Shown here: positions 38,590 to 49,184 of the stretch, one piece after another
How the letters are laid out: each line of letters starts with the position of its first letter
Numbering within the stretch: position 1 is the first letter of the stretch
Source: Paracoccus thiocyanatus
GTDB lineage: Bacteria; Pseudomonadota; Alphaproteobacteria; Rhodobacterales; Rhodobacteraceae
Assembly (NCBI RefSeq): GCF_900156255.1
Contig: NZ_FTMK01000007.1
Coordinates: 1-64,000, forward strand
Reading direction: 5' to 3'
DNA length: 64,000 bases
The notes under the pieces: generated by a model
Databases searched by the model: none
Seen by the model: the letters and a program-made list of their open reading frames with translations, nothing else
What the model was told of the DNA's origin: nothing
Program-made: the position numbers and the translations under genes

Positions 38590-38648
38590 CTTCTTTCGTG
38601 TCCAAATATCCTGGGGGAGCGCGGAACGCGCGGGGGCAAAGCCCCCTT
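38590..38648 (-). repeat. Structured intergenic repeat, copy 5
   Basis: Full-length form with core TTTCGTGTCCAAATATCC, stem 2 GCGCG/CGCGC and stem 1 GGGGGC-AAA-GCCCCC, ending 13 nt from the chorismate mutase stop. Nearly identical to copies 3 and 7. Confidence 0.85.
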
Positions 38649-38660
38649 TATCGCCGCCGC

Positions 38661-38978
38661 CTAATCCCGCGGCGGGGTGGAAAGCAGCCGGTCTTCCTGG
38701 GCGATGAAATGCTCGACCATCAGCCGCCACAGGCTTTCTGCCAGATCGGGGTCCAGCCGGTGCCGGCAAGCCAGGCGGCGGGCATTGGCGGCGACTTCCT
38801 CGACCCGGCCGTCGATGCGGGCGGGCAGGTTTTCGCGCAGCTTGATCTGCGCCGCCTCGTCGATCAGCGCCGAGCGCTCGGCCAAAAGCGCCACCAGCCG
38901 CGCATCCAGCGCATCGATGCGGGCGCGCAATTCGGGCATGGCCGAGTTCGGCGGCAGTTCGGGATCATCGCGGCTCAT
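38661..38978 (-). CDS. AroQ-type chorismate mutase
   Basis: Converts chorismate to prephenate for Phe/Tyr synthesis. 105 residues, the size of a stand-alone AroQ domain. Helix 1 ELRARIDALDARLVALLAERSALIDEAAQIK carries the expected arginine and lysine, and the C-terminal helix has VEHFIAQED. Start at ATG 38978; the frame is open upstream without a better ribosome site. A related salicylate-type pyruvate lyase is possible but less likely. Confidence 0.85.
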   Translation of the reverse strand: MSRDDPELPPNSAMPELRARIDALDARLVALLAERSALIDEAAQIKLRENLPARIDGRVEEVAANARRLACRHRLDPDLAESLWRLMVEHFIAQEDRLLSTPPRD

Positions 38979-38994
38979 GCCCGTCCCATGCCCT

Positions 38995-39009
38995 ACCCGG
39001 TCACCGGGT
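38995..39009. promoter_or_regulatory. Perfect palindrome upstream of chorismate mutase
   Basis: ACCCGGT-C-ACCGGGT, 17 nt upstream of the chorismate mutase ATG. It could be an operator or a leader hairpin; the position alone cannot decide. Confidence 0.3.
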
Positions 39010-39136
39010 GCAAGCCCCGGCCAGGACAGATGCGCCGCGAAGGGCGGCTGCCATTTCACCGAAAAGCGGAACGGCTAGCCCGAATTGGCGTTTCAACTTG
39101 GTGAATAACGCAGTCCGGGGAAAGAGGGGGAGCGAG

Positions 39137-39217
39137 ATGCAGACGGCCAGCCTGGTGATCAATCTGGGCTTTGGGTTGGGCCTGGCGCTGGGTGCGGCGG
39201 TGCTTGCGCTGCTGTGA
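39137..39217 (+). CDS. 26-residue single-span membrane peptide (candidate)
   Basis: A short frame beginning MQTASLVINLGFGLGL and ending in a hydrophobic Ala/Leu run; almost the whole peptide would be one transmembrane helix with repeated G-x-G/GLG spacing. A purine-rich AGAGGGGGAGCGAG lies just before the ATG. It lies between divergently placed chorismate mutase and the 3' end of ftsH and is followed by a bidirectional hairpin. No function can be assigned; chance is possible in such GC-rich sequence. Confidence 0.45.
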   Translation: MQTASLVINLGFGLGLALGAAVLALL

Positions 39218-39245
39218 GCCGCAGCCGCGTCTTTTCCTTCCCAAA

Positions 39246-39278
39246 ACAAAAAAACTCCGAGACGCATCCCGGAGTTTT
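39246..39278 (-). terminator. Intrinsic terminator of ftsH
   Basis: AAAACTCCG (39251-39259) pairs with CGGAGTTTT (39270-39278). On the minus strand the stem is followed by a run of seven T, ending the tol-tilS-ftsH side. On the plus strand four T follow, so it may also stop reading of the short ORF. Confidence 0.85.
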
Positions 39279-39295
39279 CCTGTTTCCGCCAGGGT

Positions 39296-41200
<1,905 letters not shown>

Positions 41201-41254
41201 GTCCTCCGCGGGTAAACAGGCTTCCGACTGAAAATAGGGATTCCGGCGTCAGGT

Positions 41255-42481
41255 TCAATGCATATAGAGCAAAGCCCGGAATTCAGCCGCTCCGCGCAGC
41301 GGCTTTGCGCCGTAGCCGCAGGTGGGTTGCAGCACGGGCGCGGCGATCAGCCGCTCGCCCGCCCAGATGCCGGGGCTGGCCGCCGCTTCGTCCCGCGTCA
41401 GCCCCGCCAGGCGCCAGTCCAGGCCCGCCAAGGGCGCATGGCCAAGGGCGCGCACCTGTTGGCCGGGTTGCAAGCCGCGGATCTGCCAGCGCCGGTCCCA
41501 ATGCGCATCGCCCCCCATGCCCGCCTGGCTTCTGGCCGCGGCCGCGGGTTCGCGGATCAGCCAAAGCCGGTCCGCCCGCGTTTCGGCAATCACCCCGTCC
41601 AGCGTCAGCCGCCCGCCGCCTTGCAGCACCGCCAGGGCATGCATGACCGGCTGGCGGCGGGGCGGATAGTCGCCGCCGCCGACAAAGCGCAGCCCTGCGA
41701 CAAGAAGCCGCCGCCGGATCTCGGGCGGGGCGGTGCGAAAGGCGTCGAGCGGCAGGGCCAGCGAACCCGCGCGGCATTGCGCCCCCTGGGCCAGCAGGAT
41801 GGCGAATTCGCATAGCGCATCCCGCGCCATGGCCAGATTCGCCGCCGATTGCGCCAGTTGCTGCATCGGCAGGTCCAGGGTCGAAAGGGCCTGGCGCAGC
41901 CGGACCCGCTGGAAATCCGCGTTGTCGTTCGAGGGGTCATCGCTCCAGCGCAGATCGCGCGCGGCCAGCCATTGGCGCAATTCGGCGCGGCCGACCTCCA
42001 GCAGCGGACGCAGCCATGTCACGCCAAGGGCCGCGCGCGCGGGGGCCATGGCGGAAAGCCCGTCCACCCCGGCGCCGCGGCCCAGCCGCATCAGCAGCGT
42101 TTCGGCCTGATCGTCCAGCGTATGGCCCAGAAGCACGGCGGACAGCCCGTGCCGCCGCGCCCAATCGCCCAGCAACCGCAATCGGGCCGAACGCGCCGCG
42201 GCCATCAGGTTGCCGCCCCCCTGTCGCGTCCAGCACAGGGTTTCATGGGGAATATCCAGGGCGGCGGCGGCCAGCCCGGCCTGCCGCGCCTCGTCGGCCG
42301 AGCCGGGGCGCAATCCGTGATCGACCGTCGCCGCCAGCAGCCGGGCGCGGCCCCAGCCATGGGCCAGATGCATCAAGGCGGTGGAATCGCCACCCCCCGA
42401 CAGGGCGATGCCCAGAACGGGTTGGTCGCCGGCCAGCCGGTCCAGCGCGGCATGAACCCGCGCCGCAACCGGGTCAGCCAT
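41255..42481 (-). CDS. tilS: tRNA(Ile)-lysidine synthetase
   Basis: Converts C34 of the CAU-anticodon tRNA-Ile to lysidine so that it reads AUA. 408 residues. The PP-loop ATP site is SGGGDSTALMHLAHGW near 29 (family SGGxDS), with further motifs ATVDHGLRPGS and LLGHTLDDQAETLLMRLGRGAGVDGLSAM. The C-terminal part is divergent as usual. Start ATG 42481 overlaps the cpoB stop by 8 nt. Confidence 0.94.
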   Translation of the reverse strand: MADPVAARVHAALDRLAGDQPVLGIALSGGGDSTALMHLAHGWGRARLLAATVDHGLRPGSADEARQAGLAAAALDIPHETLCWTRQGGGNLMAAARSARLRLLGDWARRHGLSAVLLGHTLDDQAETLLMRLGRGAGVDGLSAMAPARAALGVTWLRPLLEVGRAELRQWLAARDLRWSDDPSNDNADFQRVRLRQALSTLDLPMQQLAQSAANLAMARDALCEFAILLAQGAQCRAGSLALPLDAFRTAPPEIRRRLLVAGLRFVGGGDYPPRRQPVMHALAVLQGGGRLTLDGVIAETRADRLWLIREPAAAARSQAGMGGDAHWDRRWQIRGLQPGQQVRALGHAPLAGLDWRLAGLTRDEAAASPGIWAGERLIAAPVLQPTCGYGAKPLRGAAEFRALLYMH

Positions 42482-43388
42482 CCGCCATATCCGCCGCGGC
42501 CTCGGGGTCCATGCCCTCTGCCGGGGCGGCGGACGAGGCGTCGCAGCCGCTGTCGGCGATGCGCCGCTCGGCCTCGGCGGCCTGGGGCGCGGCGGGAAAG
42601 CGGGCCAGGATTTCCTGAAGATAGAAGCAGCCTTCCTGCGGGCCGGCCTTGGCCGACATGGCCCGCGACAGGCCCAGCAGCGCATCCGCCGCTTGCGGCC
42701 CGTTCGGGTTGGCGGCAAAGCTTTCCAGCCAGGCCACGCCCGCCCCGTCCAGGTCGCCGGCGGAATCCAGCGCCTGGCCGCGCAGGAACAGGGCTTGGGC
42801 GGTCAGCGGGCCGCCAGCATGGGTTTCGGCAATGGCCGCGAAGAGCTCCGCAGCACGACGAAAGTCACCTTGACCGAGCACCTCCTGGGCCCGGTCGAAA
42901 TCCGCTTTTTCCGCCGCGGTGGCCGCCGTTCCGGCCGGGGCCGCGGGTTGCGCCAGGGCGCCTTGCTGATCGTCCGAAGGCAGCGGGCTTGCGCCGCCCT
43001 GCTGACCCAGCGCCGGCGTGGTCAAGCTGCCCAGGTCGCAGCCCTCTTCCATCTCGCAAAGGCGGAACTCGATGTCGCCGATGCGGGTGGTGCCGTCCTT
43101 GACGATACGGTCGATGCGGTTTTGCAACTGCTCGGTCTGGCCGGTCAGCTGCGCCAGCCGCGCCTCCATGGCGTTCATCCGGTCGATGGCGCTGTCGCCG
43201 CCCGCCGCCGCGAAACCGGCCGGCCCCGATGCGACAAGCTGCGCGCGCAGGCTTTGCAGATCGGCGGAAAGCTGGCTCAGTTCGGTGCGGATATCGGCCA
43301 GGGTCTGCGCGTCCTGCGCCGTCGCAGGCCAGGCCGCCAGCGCGAAGCCGGCGGCAAGAAGCAGCCCCCTTGGACGCCAGCCGGCCAT
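42474..43388 (-). CDS. cpoB: Tol-Pal system protein CpoB (YbgF)
   Basis: Periplasmic coordinator of outer-membrane constriction and peptidoglycan synthesis. 304 residues: signal peptide ending WPATAQDA, an N-terminal coiled coil (about 25-105, ADIRTELSQLSADLQSLRAQ), a Pro/Ala/Gln linker, then three TPR repeats (about 180-285, DFDRAQEVLGQGDFRRAAELF). ATGA overlap with pal. Confidence 0.92.
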   Translation of the reverse strand: MAGWRPRGLLLAAGFALAAWPATAQDAQTLADIRTELSQLSADLQSLRAQLVASGPAGFAAAGGDSAIDRMNAMEARLAQLTGQTEQLQNRIDRIVKDGTTRIGDIEFRLCEMEEGCDLGSLTTPALGQQGGASPLPSDDQQGALAQPAAPAGTAATAAEKADFDRAQEVLGQGDFRRAAELFAAIAETHAGGPLTAQALFLRGQALDSAGDLDGAGVAWLESFAANPNGPQAADALLGLSRAMSAKAGPQEGCFYLQEILARFPAAPQAAEAERRIADSGCDASSAAPAEGMDPEAAADMADG

Positions 43389-43897
43389 CACATGCCCGCC
43401 CCAGGGCTGACCACCGTCACGGCGCGGCGGTTCTTGGTAAAGCATTCCTCGGTCGAGCAGATCGCCAGCGGGCGTTCCTTGCCATAGCTGACGGTGCGCA
43501 GCCGGCCGGGCGCGATGCCTTGCGAGATCAGGTATTCCTGCACCGAATTGGCCCGGCGCGCGCCCAGGGCAAGGTTGTATTCGCGGGTTCCCTGCTCATC
43601 GGCATGGCCTTCGACCACGGCGGCGAAGCCCTGGTTCTGGTTCAGCCAGCCGGCCTGGTTGGCCAGAATCACCCGCGCCTCGGGCGTCAGGGTGGACTGG
43701 TCCAGCGAAAACAGGACGGTATCGCCGACGCTGGCCTTGAAATATTCCGCCGTGCCCGGCAGCGCGCTGGCGCCGACCCCGCCCAGACCGCCTGCCCCGG
43801 CATAGGGGTCCTGGATCCGCATGTCCTGCGCCGGCCGGGCGCAGGCCGCCATCGCGAGAATGGCACCGATCGCGGCAATTTTCATCAAAGCTTTCAT
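43388..43897 (-). CDS. pal: Peptidoglycan-associated lipoprotein
   Basis: Outer-membrane lipoprotein that binds peptidoglycan via an OmpA-like domain. 169 residues. The lipobox ends LAMAAC with the lipidated cysteine near 19, followed by a short Gly-rich linker. The OmpA-C motif VVEGHADEQGTREYNLALGARRA with the diaminopimelate-binding Asp and Arg is intact. ATG 43897 was chosen for the best lipoprotein signal; starts at 43909 and 43885 are possible. Confidence 0.95.
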   Translation of the reverse strand: MKALMKIAAIGAILAMAACARPAQDMRIQDPYAGAGGLGGVGASALPGTAEYFKASVGDTVLFSLDQSTLTPEARVILANQAGWLNQNQGFAAVVEGHADEQGTREYNLALGARRANSVQEYLISQGIAPGRLRTVSYGKERPLAICSTEECFTKNRRAVTVVSPGAGM

Positions 43898-43919
43898 TAT
43901 CCTGTCCATCTCACGCGCT

Positions 43920-45248
43920 TCAGGGCAGCAACGGACCCCAGTCGGGGTCCGAAGCCGCGCCATTCATCTTGACCGGGCGCATGTTGCGCCCCGTGATGTC
44001 CACCGAATGCAGGCGCGGCTGGCCGTCGCCGCCCGGCGTCACCCGCGTGAACATCACGACTCGCCCATTGGGGGCCCAACTCGGGCCCTCGTCAAGGAAC
44101 GATTCCGTCAGCATTTTCTCTTCCGACCCGTCGGTGCGCATCACCCCGATATGGAACTTGCCGCCGACCTGCCGGGTAAAGGCGATCATGTCGCCGCGCG
44201 GCGACCAGACCGGGGTGCCATAGCGCCCCTCGCCAAAGCTGATCCGCCGTGGCTCGCCACCATTCGCGCCCATGACGTAAAGCTGCGGCGTGCCGGAACG
44301 GTCGCTTTCAAAGACGATCTGCTTGCCGTCCGGGCTGTAGCTGGGCGAGGTTTCGATTGAAGGCGCATTGGTCAGCGCCCGCTGCGCCCCGGTCGCCGCG
44401 TCCATCTGATAGATGTCGGAATTGCCGCTTTTCTCCAGCGAATAGACGATCCAGCGCCCGTCGGGTGAAAAGCGCGGCGAAAAGCTCATCGTGCCCTGCT
44501 GGCCCGCGCCAAGCTGGCGCACGGCCAGCGAATTCACGTCCATCACCATCGCCTGCGGAAAGCCGGTGGCATAGCTGGTGTAAAGCAGCCGCGAGCCGTC
44601 GGGCGAGAAGCGCGGCTTCAGCACCAGCGTCGCATCGTCGGTCAGCCATTTCACGTTGGCGCCGTCGTAATCCATGATGCCGATGCGCTTGCGGCGCGCG
44701 TCCTTGGGTCCGGTTTCCTGGACAAAGGCGACGCGGCTGTCGAAATAGGGCCCCTCGCCGGTCAGCCGCGAATAGACCTGGTCGGCCGCTTTATGCGCGG
44801 CGCGGCGCCAGTTGCCGGTCGCGGCGTCGAACTGCATCCCGTCGCCCAGCGGCTGGCCGGCAAAGACGTCGAACAGGCGGAACTTGACGACGACCTTGCC
44901 GCCCTCGACCTTGACCGAGCCGGTGATCAGCGCCTGGGCGTTGATCGCCTTCCAGTCCTCGTAGCTGACCGGCGCGTCAAAGCTTTCGGGGCGCGCGATA
45001 TGGGCGCTGGCCGGGATTTCCCGGAACAGGCCGGTGCCGGTCAGGTCGGCGGCGATCAGGTTCTGCACCTGCGCCAGGTATTCGCCCGCGCCGCCTTCGT
45101 CATGGAAGCGCGCGATGGCAAACGGCATCGGCTCGATCACGCCGTCGGTGATTTCGATCCGCAGCGGCCCGTCCTGCGCCAGCACCGGCGCGGCAAGCCC
45201 AAGGCCCGCAAGGGCCATGACAGAGGTCAGCAGAAATTTTCGCAACAT
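43920..45248 (-). CDS. tolB: Tol-Pal system translocation protein TolB
   Basis: Periplasmic beta-propeller that binds Pal and TolA. 442 residues: signal peptide ending [10 protein letters not shown]-terminal alpha/beta domain (about 30-160) and a six-bladed propeller with repeated FSPDG/YSPDG blade motifs ([39 protein letters not shown]). Start ATG 45248; the frame is open upstream with no better start. Confidence 0.96.
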   Translation of the reverse strand: MLRKFLLTSVMALAGLGLAAPVLAQDGPLRIEITDGVIEPMPFAIARFHDEGGAGEYLAQVQNLIAADLTGTGLFREIPASAHIARPESFDAPVSYEDWKAINAQALITGSVKVEGGKVVVKFRLFDVFAGQPLGDGMQFDAATGNWRRAAHKAADQVYSRLTGEGPYFDSRVAFVQETGPKDARRKRIGIMDYDGANVKWLTDDATLVLKPRFSPDGSRLLYTSYATGFPQAMVMDVNSLAVRQLGAGQQGTMSFSPRFSPDGRWIVYSLEKSGNSDIYQMDAATGAQRALTNAPSIETSPSYSPDGKQIVFESDRSGTPQLYVMGANGGEPRRISFGEGRYGTPVWSPRGDMIAFTRQVGGKFHIGVMRTDGSEEKMLTESFLDEGPSWAPNGRVVMFTRVTPGGDGQPRLHSVDITGRNMRPVKMNGAASDPDWGPLLP

Positions 45249-45318
45249 GTTTCGCCCTCGTGAGGTCTTGGTTGCAGGATAGAGCGTCGCACCGAGAGAT
45301 GCCATGCGGGATGCCATG

Positions 45319-46662
45319 TCACTTGACCCGCGCGCCGCCGCTGGCGTTGAAGTCGATGATGACGTCCTTCCAGCGGTTGTATTTTTCCGGCGGCAGCTTG
45401 TAGCCGCCCTTTTCGCACATCAGGATCGCCCGGCGCGCGGCCTCGTAAGCCTGTTTCGCCGCCGCGTCCGAGCCGCCGTCATGGCCGATCATCCGCAGCG
45501 AGCCCTTTTCCACCGTCCCGTCCGGCGCCATCGCGAACTGCACCGAAACCGTGGTCCGGCTGGCCTCGGTCGAAAGCGAGCCGCGGTTCCAGCACTGTTC
45601 GACCGCGACGCGGAAGCCGTCCTTTTCGCCCTGCGACAGCGGGGGTCCGCTGGCGGCTGCCCCGCCGCCGCCCGACCCGCCCGAGCCCTGGTCCTGCATC
45701 GCCTCGGCCAGCGCGGCCTGCTTGGCGGCCTCGGCGGCCTTGCGCTCGGCCTCGGCCTGTTCGCGGGCCTTGGCTTCGGCCGCGGCTTTCTCGGCCGCCT
45801 TCTTCTCGGCGGCGGCTTCCTCGGCGGCGGCCTTCTCGGCCGCTTCGGCTGCGGCAAGCCGGCGGGCGCGGGCCTCGGCCTCCTCGGCCTTGCGGGCGGT
45901 TTCCGCCTCGGCCTGGGCCTGGGCCTCGCGGCGTTCTTCCTCGGCGCGTTCCTCGGCGGCGCGGCGGGCGGCAGCCTGCTCGGCCTTGGCGGCGGCGGCG
46001 CGCTCGGCTGCGGCCTCGGCCTGCTCACGGGCCAGCAATTCCTCGCGCTGGCGGGCGGCCGCCGCGGCCTCGCGGCGGGCCTGCACGGCCTCGGCCAGCC
46101 CTTCGGGGCGGCCGCGAGGACGCGAGGATTCGGCCGGGGCCAATGCCGAACGCGGCGGGATCGGCGCCGGAGATTGCGCCTGCGCCGGGCTGCGGACCGG
46201 GTCGGGGCGGTCCGATGCCTGCGGCAGCGCCGCCAGATCCACGCTGTTTTCCGGCTCGGCCGGGCGCGGCGCATCGGTCGCCACGGCGACGGGCCGGTTC
46301 GGCGTCTGGAAATCCGACAGGTCCGGCCGCGCTTCGGGCCGGGACGGGGGCGTGGACAGTTCCGCCGCCTGGGCATCGGGGGCGGGCGGGCTGACCGCCT
46401 CGACCTCGCCGGGGCGGTTTTCGTCGGCAGGCGCGCGCGGCTGCGCCGGGATGGTCGCGGCGGCGTCGGAAACCGGGCCGCGCCCGGCCGCGGCGGCGGC
46501 CAGCGACTGGAACTCGGCCTCGGACATGGTCGCGACCTCGGCCATGCGCACGGCCTCCAGCGGCTGCGGCCGGAACAGCGCGCCGCCGACCAGCGCCGCG
46601 CCCAGCAGCCCGGCATGGGCCGCGCCCGAAATCCAAAAGCCGATGCGTTCCGCCCGGTCCAT
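45319..46662 (-). CDS. tolA: Cell envelope protein TolA
   Basis: Inner-membrane-anchored periplasmic strut of the Tol system. 447 residues: one span near 8-28, a Pro-rich region (about 65-190), a long Ala/Glu/Lys/Arg helix (about 190-325) and a C-terminal TonB-like domain with the conserved cysteine in [13 protein letters not shown] and a second in [18 protein letters not shown]. It starts 3 nt after the tolR stop. Confidence 0.93.
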   Translation of the reverse strand: MDRAERIGFWISGAAHAGLLGAALVGGALFRPQPLEAVRMAEVATMSEAEFQSLAAAAAGRGPVSDAAATIPAQPRAPADENRPGEVEAVSPPAPDAQAAELSTPPSRPEARPDLSDFQTPNRPVAVATDAPRPAEPENSVDLAALPQASDRPDPVRSPAQAQSPAPIPPRSALAPAESSRPRGRPEGLAEAVQARREAAAAARQREELLAREQAEAAAERAAAAKAEQAAARRAAEERAEEERREAQAQAEAETARKAEEAEARARRLAAAEAAEKAAAEEAAAEKKAAEKAAAEAKAREQAEAERKAAEAAKQAALAEAMQDQGSGGSGGGGAAASGPPLSQGEKDGFRVAVEQCWNRGSLSTEASRTTVSVQFAMAPDGTVEKGSLRMIGHDGGSDAAAKQAYEAARRAILMCEKGGYKLPPEKYNRWKDVIIDFNASGGARVK

Positions 46663-46665
46663 GGC

Positions 46666-47130
46666 CTAGCCGTCCGCGCCCGCGTCCATCCGCGGCCCAC
46701 CGGCCTCGGTCACCAGGACGATGTTGTTGAAGCCGGCCGCGTTCAGCGCCCCCATGACCTGCATGATCCGGGCATAGGGGATCGCCCCGTCGGCGCGCAG
46801 ATAGATCTTGTCGCTCTGCCGTTCGGCCGCGACGGCGCGCAGCCGGGTGACAAGCTCGTCTTCCGGGACTTCGCTGGTCATGACCAGGATCGGCCCCTCG
46901 GGCGTGACCGAGACGCTCAGCGGCTCCTCTGGCTCGGCGGGCACGGCCTGGGCTGCGGTCTTGGGCAGTTCCAAGGGCACCCCCACGGTCAGAAGCGGCG
47001 CCGCCACCATGAAGATGATCAGCAAGACCAGCATCACGTCCACGAAGGGGGTGACGTTGATTTCCGCCATCGGCTGGCTGCGGGTGCGGCCCCTGCCCTG
47101 GCGCCCACGCTTGACGATCCCCGCGCCCAT
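46666..47130 (-). CDS. tolR: Tol system stator protein TolR
   Basis: ExbD-like subunit, 154 residues. The N-terminal [21 protein letters not shown] holds the single span and its essential aspartate. A periplasmic domain follows. The start lies 1 nt downstream of the tolQ stop. ExbD is separate, at 6909-7445. Confidence 0.94.
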   Translation of the reverse strand: MGAGIVKRGRQGRGRTRSQPMAEINVTPFVDVMLVLLIIFMVAAPLLTVGVPLELPKTAAQAVPAEPEEPLSVSVTPEGPILVMTSEVPEDELVTRLRAVAAERQSDKIYLRADGAIPYARIMQVMGALNAAGFNNIVLVTEAGGPRMDAGADG

Positions 47131-47131
47131 C

Positions 47132-47827
47132 TTATTCGTCGTCCAACTGGCGCGACAGGATGGTCGAGAATTCGTCGGCGAACCCTTCATAGCCGCCGGT
47201 GATGCGGTCGGCATCCGAGCTGAGCTTGTTGTAGAAGATCACCGCCGGAATCGCCGCAAGCAGGCCAAGCGCCGTCGCCACCAGCGCCTCGGCAATGCCC
47301 GGCGCCACCACGGCAAGCGAGGTGTTCTGCGAGATCGCGATTTCCTCGAAGGCGGTCTTGATGCCCCAGACCGTGCCGAACAGCCCGATGAAGGGCGCGG
47401 TCGAACCCACCGTGGCCAGGAATGGCAGCCCGCGGGTCAGCCGGTCGTTCTCGCGGTTGATGGCGACGTTCATGGCGCGGTCGATGCGCGCGGTGACGCC
47501 GGCGATCAGGTTGCCGTCGTCGCGATGGCTGCGCCGCCATTCGGCCATGCCGGCGGAAAAGATGCGTTCGGCCGGGCCCGAGGGCGTCTCGCCGATGCGG
47601 TCGTAAAGATCGTCCAGCGGCTGGCCCGACCAGAAGGCGCGGTCGAAACGCTCTGCCTCGCGCCGGGCGGCGTTATAGGCGATGAACTTCTGGATGATGA
47701 TCGCCCAGGCCCAGAACGAGGCCAGGACCAGGATCACCATCACGACCTGGACCGTTAGCGAGGCGCGCACGAACAGCGCGATAAGCGAGAAATCGACCGG
47801 CTGCCCGGCTCCGGCGAGTTGTTCCAT
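47132..47827 (-). CDS. tolQ: Tol system proton channel TolQ
   Basis: MotA/ExbB-type proton channel, 231 residues, three spans (about 20-42, 140-165 and 180-200). The paired motifs [17 protein letters not shown] and [24 protein letters not shown] form the channel. It carries no N-terminal extension, unlike the ExbB at 5724-6905. About 100 nt and two hairpins separate it from ybgC upstream. Confidence 0.95.
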   Translation of the reverse strand: MEQLAGAGQPVDFSLIALFVRASLTVQVVMVILVLASFWAWAIIIQKFIAYNAARREAERFDRAFWSGQPLDDLYDRIGETPSGPAERIFSAGMAEWRRSHRDDGNLIAGVTARIDRAMNVAINRENDRLTRGLPFLATVGSTAPFIGLFGTVWGIKTAFEEIAISQNTSLAVVAPGIAEALVATALGLLAAIPAVIFYNKLSSDADRITGGYEGFADEFSTILSRQLDDE

Positions 47828-47862
47828 GGAATTCGGCCTGTCCTTTGGGCCGCTGGGATGCG

Positions 47863-47913
47863 GCTTCTGCTAAGGCGCAGTTAGCAGAAGCCCCCCGGCG
47901 AGCAAAGCCGGGG
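47863..47913. other. Two tandem hairpins between ybgC and tolQ
   Basis: Hairpin one: GCTTCTGCTAA/TTAGCAGAAGC, a perfect 11-bp stem with loop GGCGCAG (47863-47891). Hairpin two: CCCCGGC/GCCGGGG with loop GAGCAAA (47893-47913). No T-run follows on either strand, which argues against simple termination. Confidence 0.7.
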
Positions 47914-47928
47914 CGCGTCAAATCTGCG

Positions 47929-48333
47929 TCAATTACCCGCGAGACCGGCCCGTTGAAGCCGCGCTGCCACCTCGGCCGGAATGCGGGCCGGCCGACCCGA
48001 CGCGGCCAGGCAAGCCAGGGTGACGCGGGCCTGGAACAGCAGCCGGCCATCGCGGCTGACCGCCTGGTCCAGCACGATCCGCGCCGGGCTAAGCGCATGC
48101 AGCCGGGAATCGACCGTCAGCAGATCGTCGAACCGGGCCGGCGACAGGTAATCGGCCTCGACCCGGCGCACGGCAAAGACCAGACCCGCACGCTGCAAGG
48201 CGCCCTGGTCCACCCCAAGCTCGCGCAGCCATTCCGAACGGGCGCGCTCGATGAACTTCAGATAGTTCGCATAATAGACGATCCCGGCAAGGTCGGTATC
48301 CTCGTAATAGACGCGAATGGCAAAACGATGCAT
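47929..48333 (-). CDS. ybgC: YbgC-type acyl-CoA thioesterase of the Tol-Pal cluster
   Basis: Hotdog thioesterase, 134 residues. The active-site motif YYEDTDLAGIVYYANYLKFIERAR (near 9-32) contains the catalytic aspartate, and the domain ends DQAVSRDGRLLFQARVTLACL. Start ATG 48333, since the open frame upstream runs into the repeat element. It usually opens the ybgC-tolQRAB-pal-cpoB operon, as here. Confidence 0.93.
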   Translation of the reverse strand: MHRFAIRVYYEDTDLAGIVYYANYLKFIERARSEWLRELGVDQGALQRAGLVFAVRRVEADYLSPARFDDLLTVDSRLHALSPARIVLDQAVSRDGRLLFQARVTLACLAASGRPARIPAEVAARLQRAGLAGN

Positions 48334-48358
48334 GGCAGTCCCGGATGGCGGCGAAGAA

Positions 48359-48420
48359 AGGGGGTTTTCCACCCCCGTCGCCTGCGGCGACTCCCCCGGA
48401 GGATATTTGGACACGCAAGA
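48359..48420 (+). repeat. Structured intergenic repeat, copy 6
   Basis: Variant: stem 1 GGGGG-TTTTCCA-CCCCC, stem 2 GTCGCC/GGCGAC, CCCCC, then GGATATTTGGACACGCAAGA. Its direction is opposite to that expected from the upstream leftward gene; with copy 7 it brackets the gene 48432-49007. Confidence 0.8.
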
Positions 48421-48431
48421 CATGCAAGGGC

Positions 48432-49007
48432 TCAGGCTTGCAGGCGCGCGGCCAGGCGCAGGGCATGCGAAGGATCGGTTGCAGCACCTGGCAGGACGGG
48501 ATCGTAGGCGGCGCGAATCAGCGCCGCAAGTTCCGGCGTCGGAAGAACGTCGCGCGCAAAGCTGAGCATGGCGCGCATGGCCAGGGTCTCGGCCAAAAGG
48601 CCCGGATGGGCGTCGGCCAGCCGCCCGCCCATGTTCACGAAGCCGATGCAGGCCCGGATGGTGCCATCCGGGTCAAAGCGGAACAGCCTATACTGCTCGG
48701 CATCGCTGCCGGTCAGCCGCTCGGCCAGGCCGGGCTGGCCGGTCAGCCCGTCGAGATCCGGCAGATCCCGCAATTCCTGCCAGCCGCGCAGGAAAAAAGT
48801 CAGCATGTTCGCCCCCATCTCGGGATCGGTCTGGGCAAGAGGATGGCGCGCATCGGCCAGCGTCGCGCGGATGGCATCGCGAAACACCGCCAGGCTTTCA
48901 TCGGCCAGGCCAAAGATCACCGGCGCCACCGGCCGCCCCCAGCGCGCGCAAAGATAGCGCCCGTCGCGGGTGAACAGCGCCTGGATTTCCGCCTGGTCGA
49001 AGGCCAT
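48432..49007 (-). CDS. Hypothetical protein flanked by inverted structured repeats
   Basis: 191 residues, soluble, no signal peptide or membrane span. I do not recognise a family. The frame continues open upstream, but the ATG at 49007 (MAFDQAEIQALFTRDGRYLC) looks right, since further upstream codes through repeat copy 7. The middle is GANMLTFFLRGWQEL and FRFDPDGTIRACIGFVNMGG, the end helical. Codon use looks like the neighbours. It reads in the same direction as ybgC, 98 nt downstream, and may be cotranscribed with it. Confidence 0.75.
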   Translation of the reverse strand: MAFDQAEIQALFTRDGRYLCARWGRPVAPVIFGLADESLAVFRDAIRATLADARHPLAQTDPEMGANMLTFFLRGWQELRDLPDLDGLTGQPGLAERLTGSDAEQYRLFRFDPDGTIRACIGFVNMGGRLADAHPGLLAETLAMRAMLSFARDVLPTPELAALIRAAYDPVLPGAATDPSHALRLAARLQA

Positions 49008-49010
49008 GTC

Positions 49011-49084
49011 GTTCTTTCGTGCCCAAATATCCTCGGGGGTGAATTGCGGCGCCAGCCGCAAGAGGGGGCAGACAGCCCCCTTTT
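49011..49084 (-). repeat. Structured intergenic repeat, copy 7 (diverged)
   Basis: Core TTTCGTGCCCAAATATCC (one change), CGGGGG, a longer stem 2 TTGCGGC/GCCGCAA and stem 1 GGGGGC-AGACA-GCCCCC followed by TTTT. It abuts the ATG of the 48432-49007 gene and faces copy 6. Confidence 0.8.
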
Positions 49085-49184
49085 CTGTCCCGTCCGCCTC
49101 GTTCTCGCGGCTTTGGGAAATCATGTCAACGCCGGGGGAACCTGATGCGCCCCGTCCGAATTTTCCCAAGGAAGAGGAGATGCG

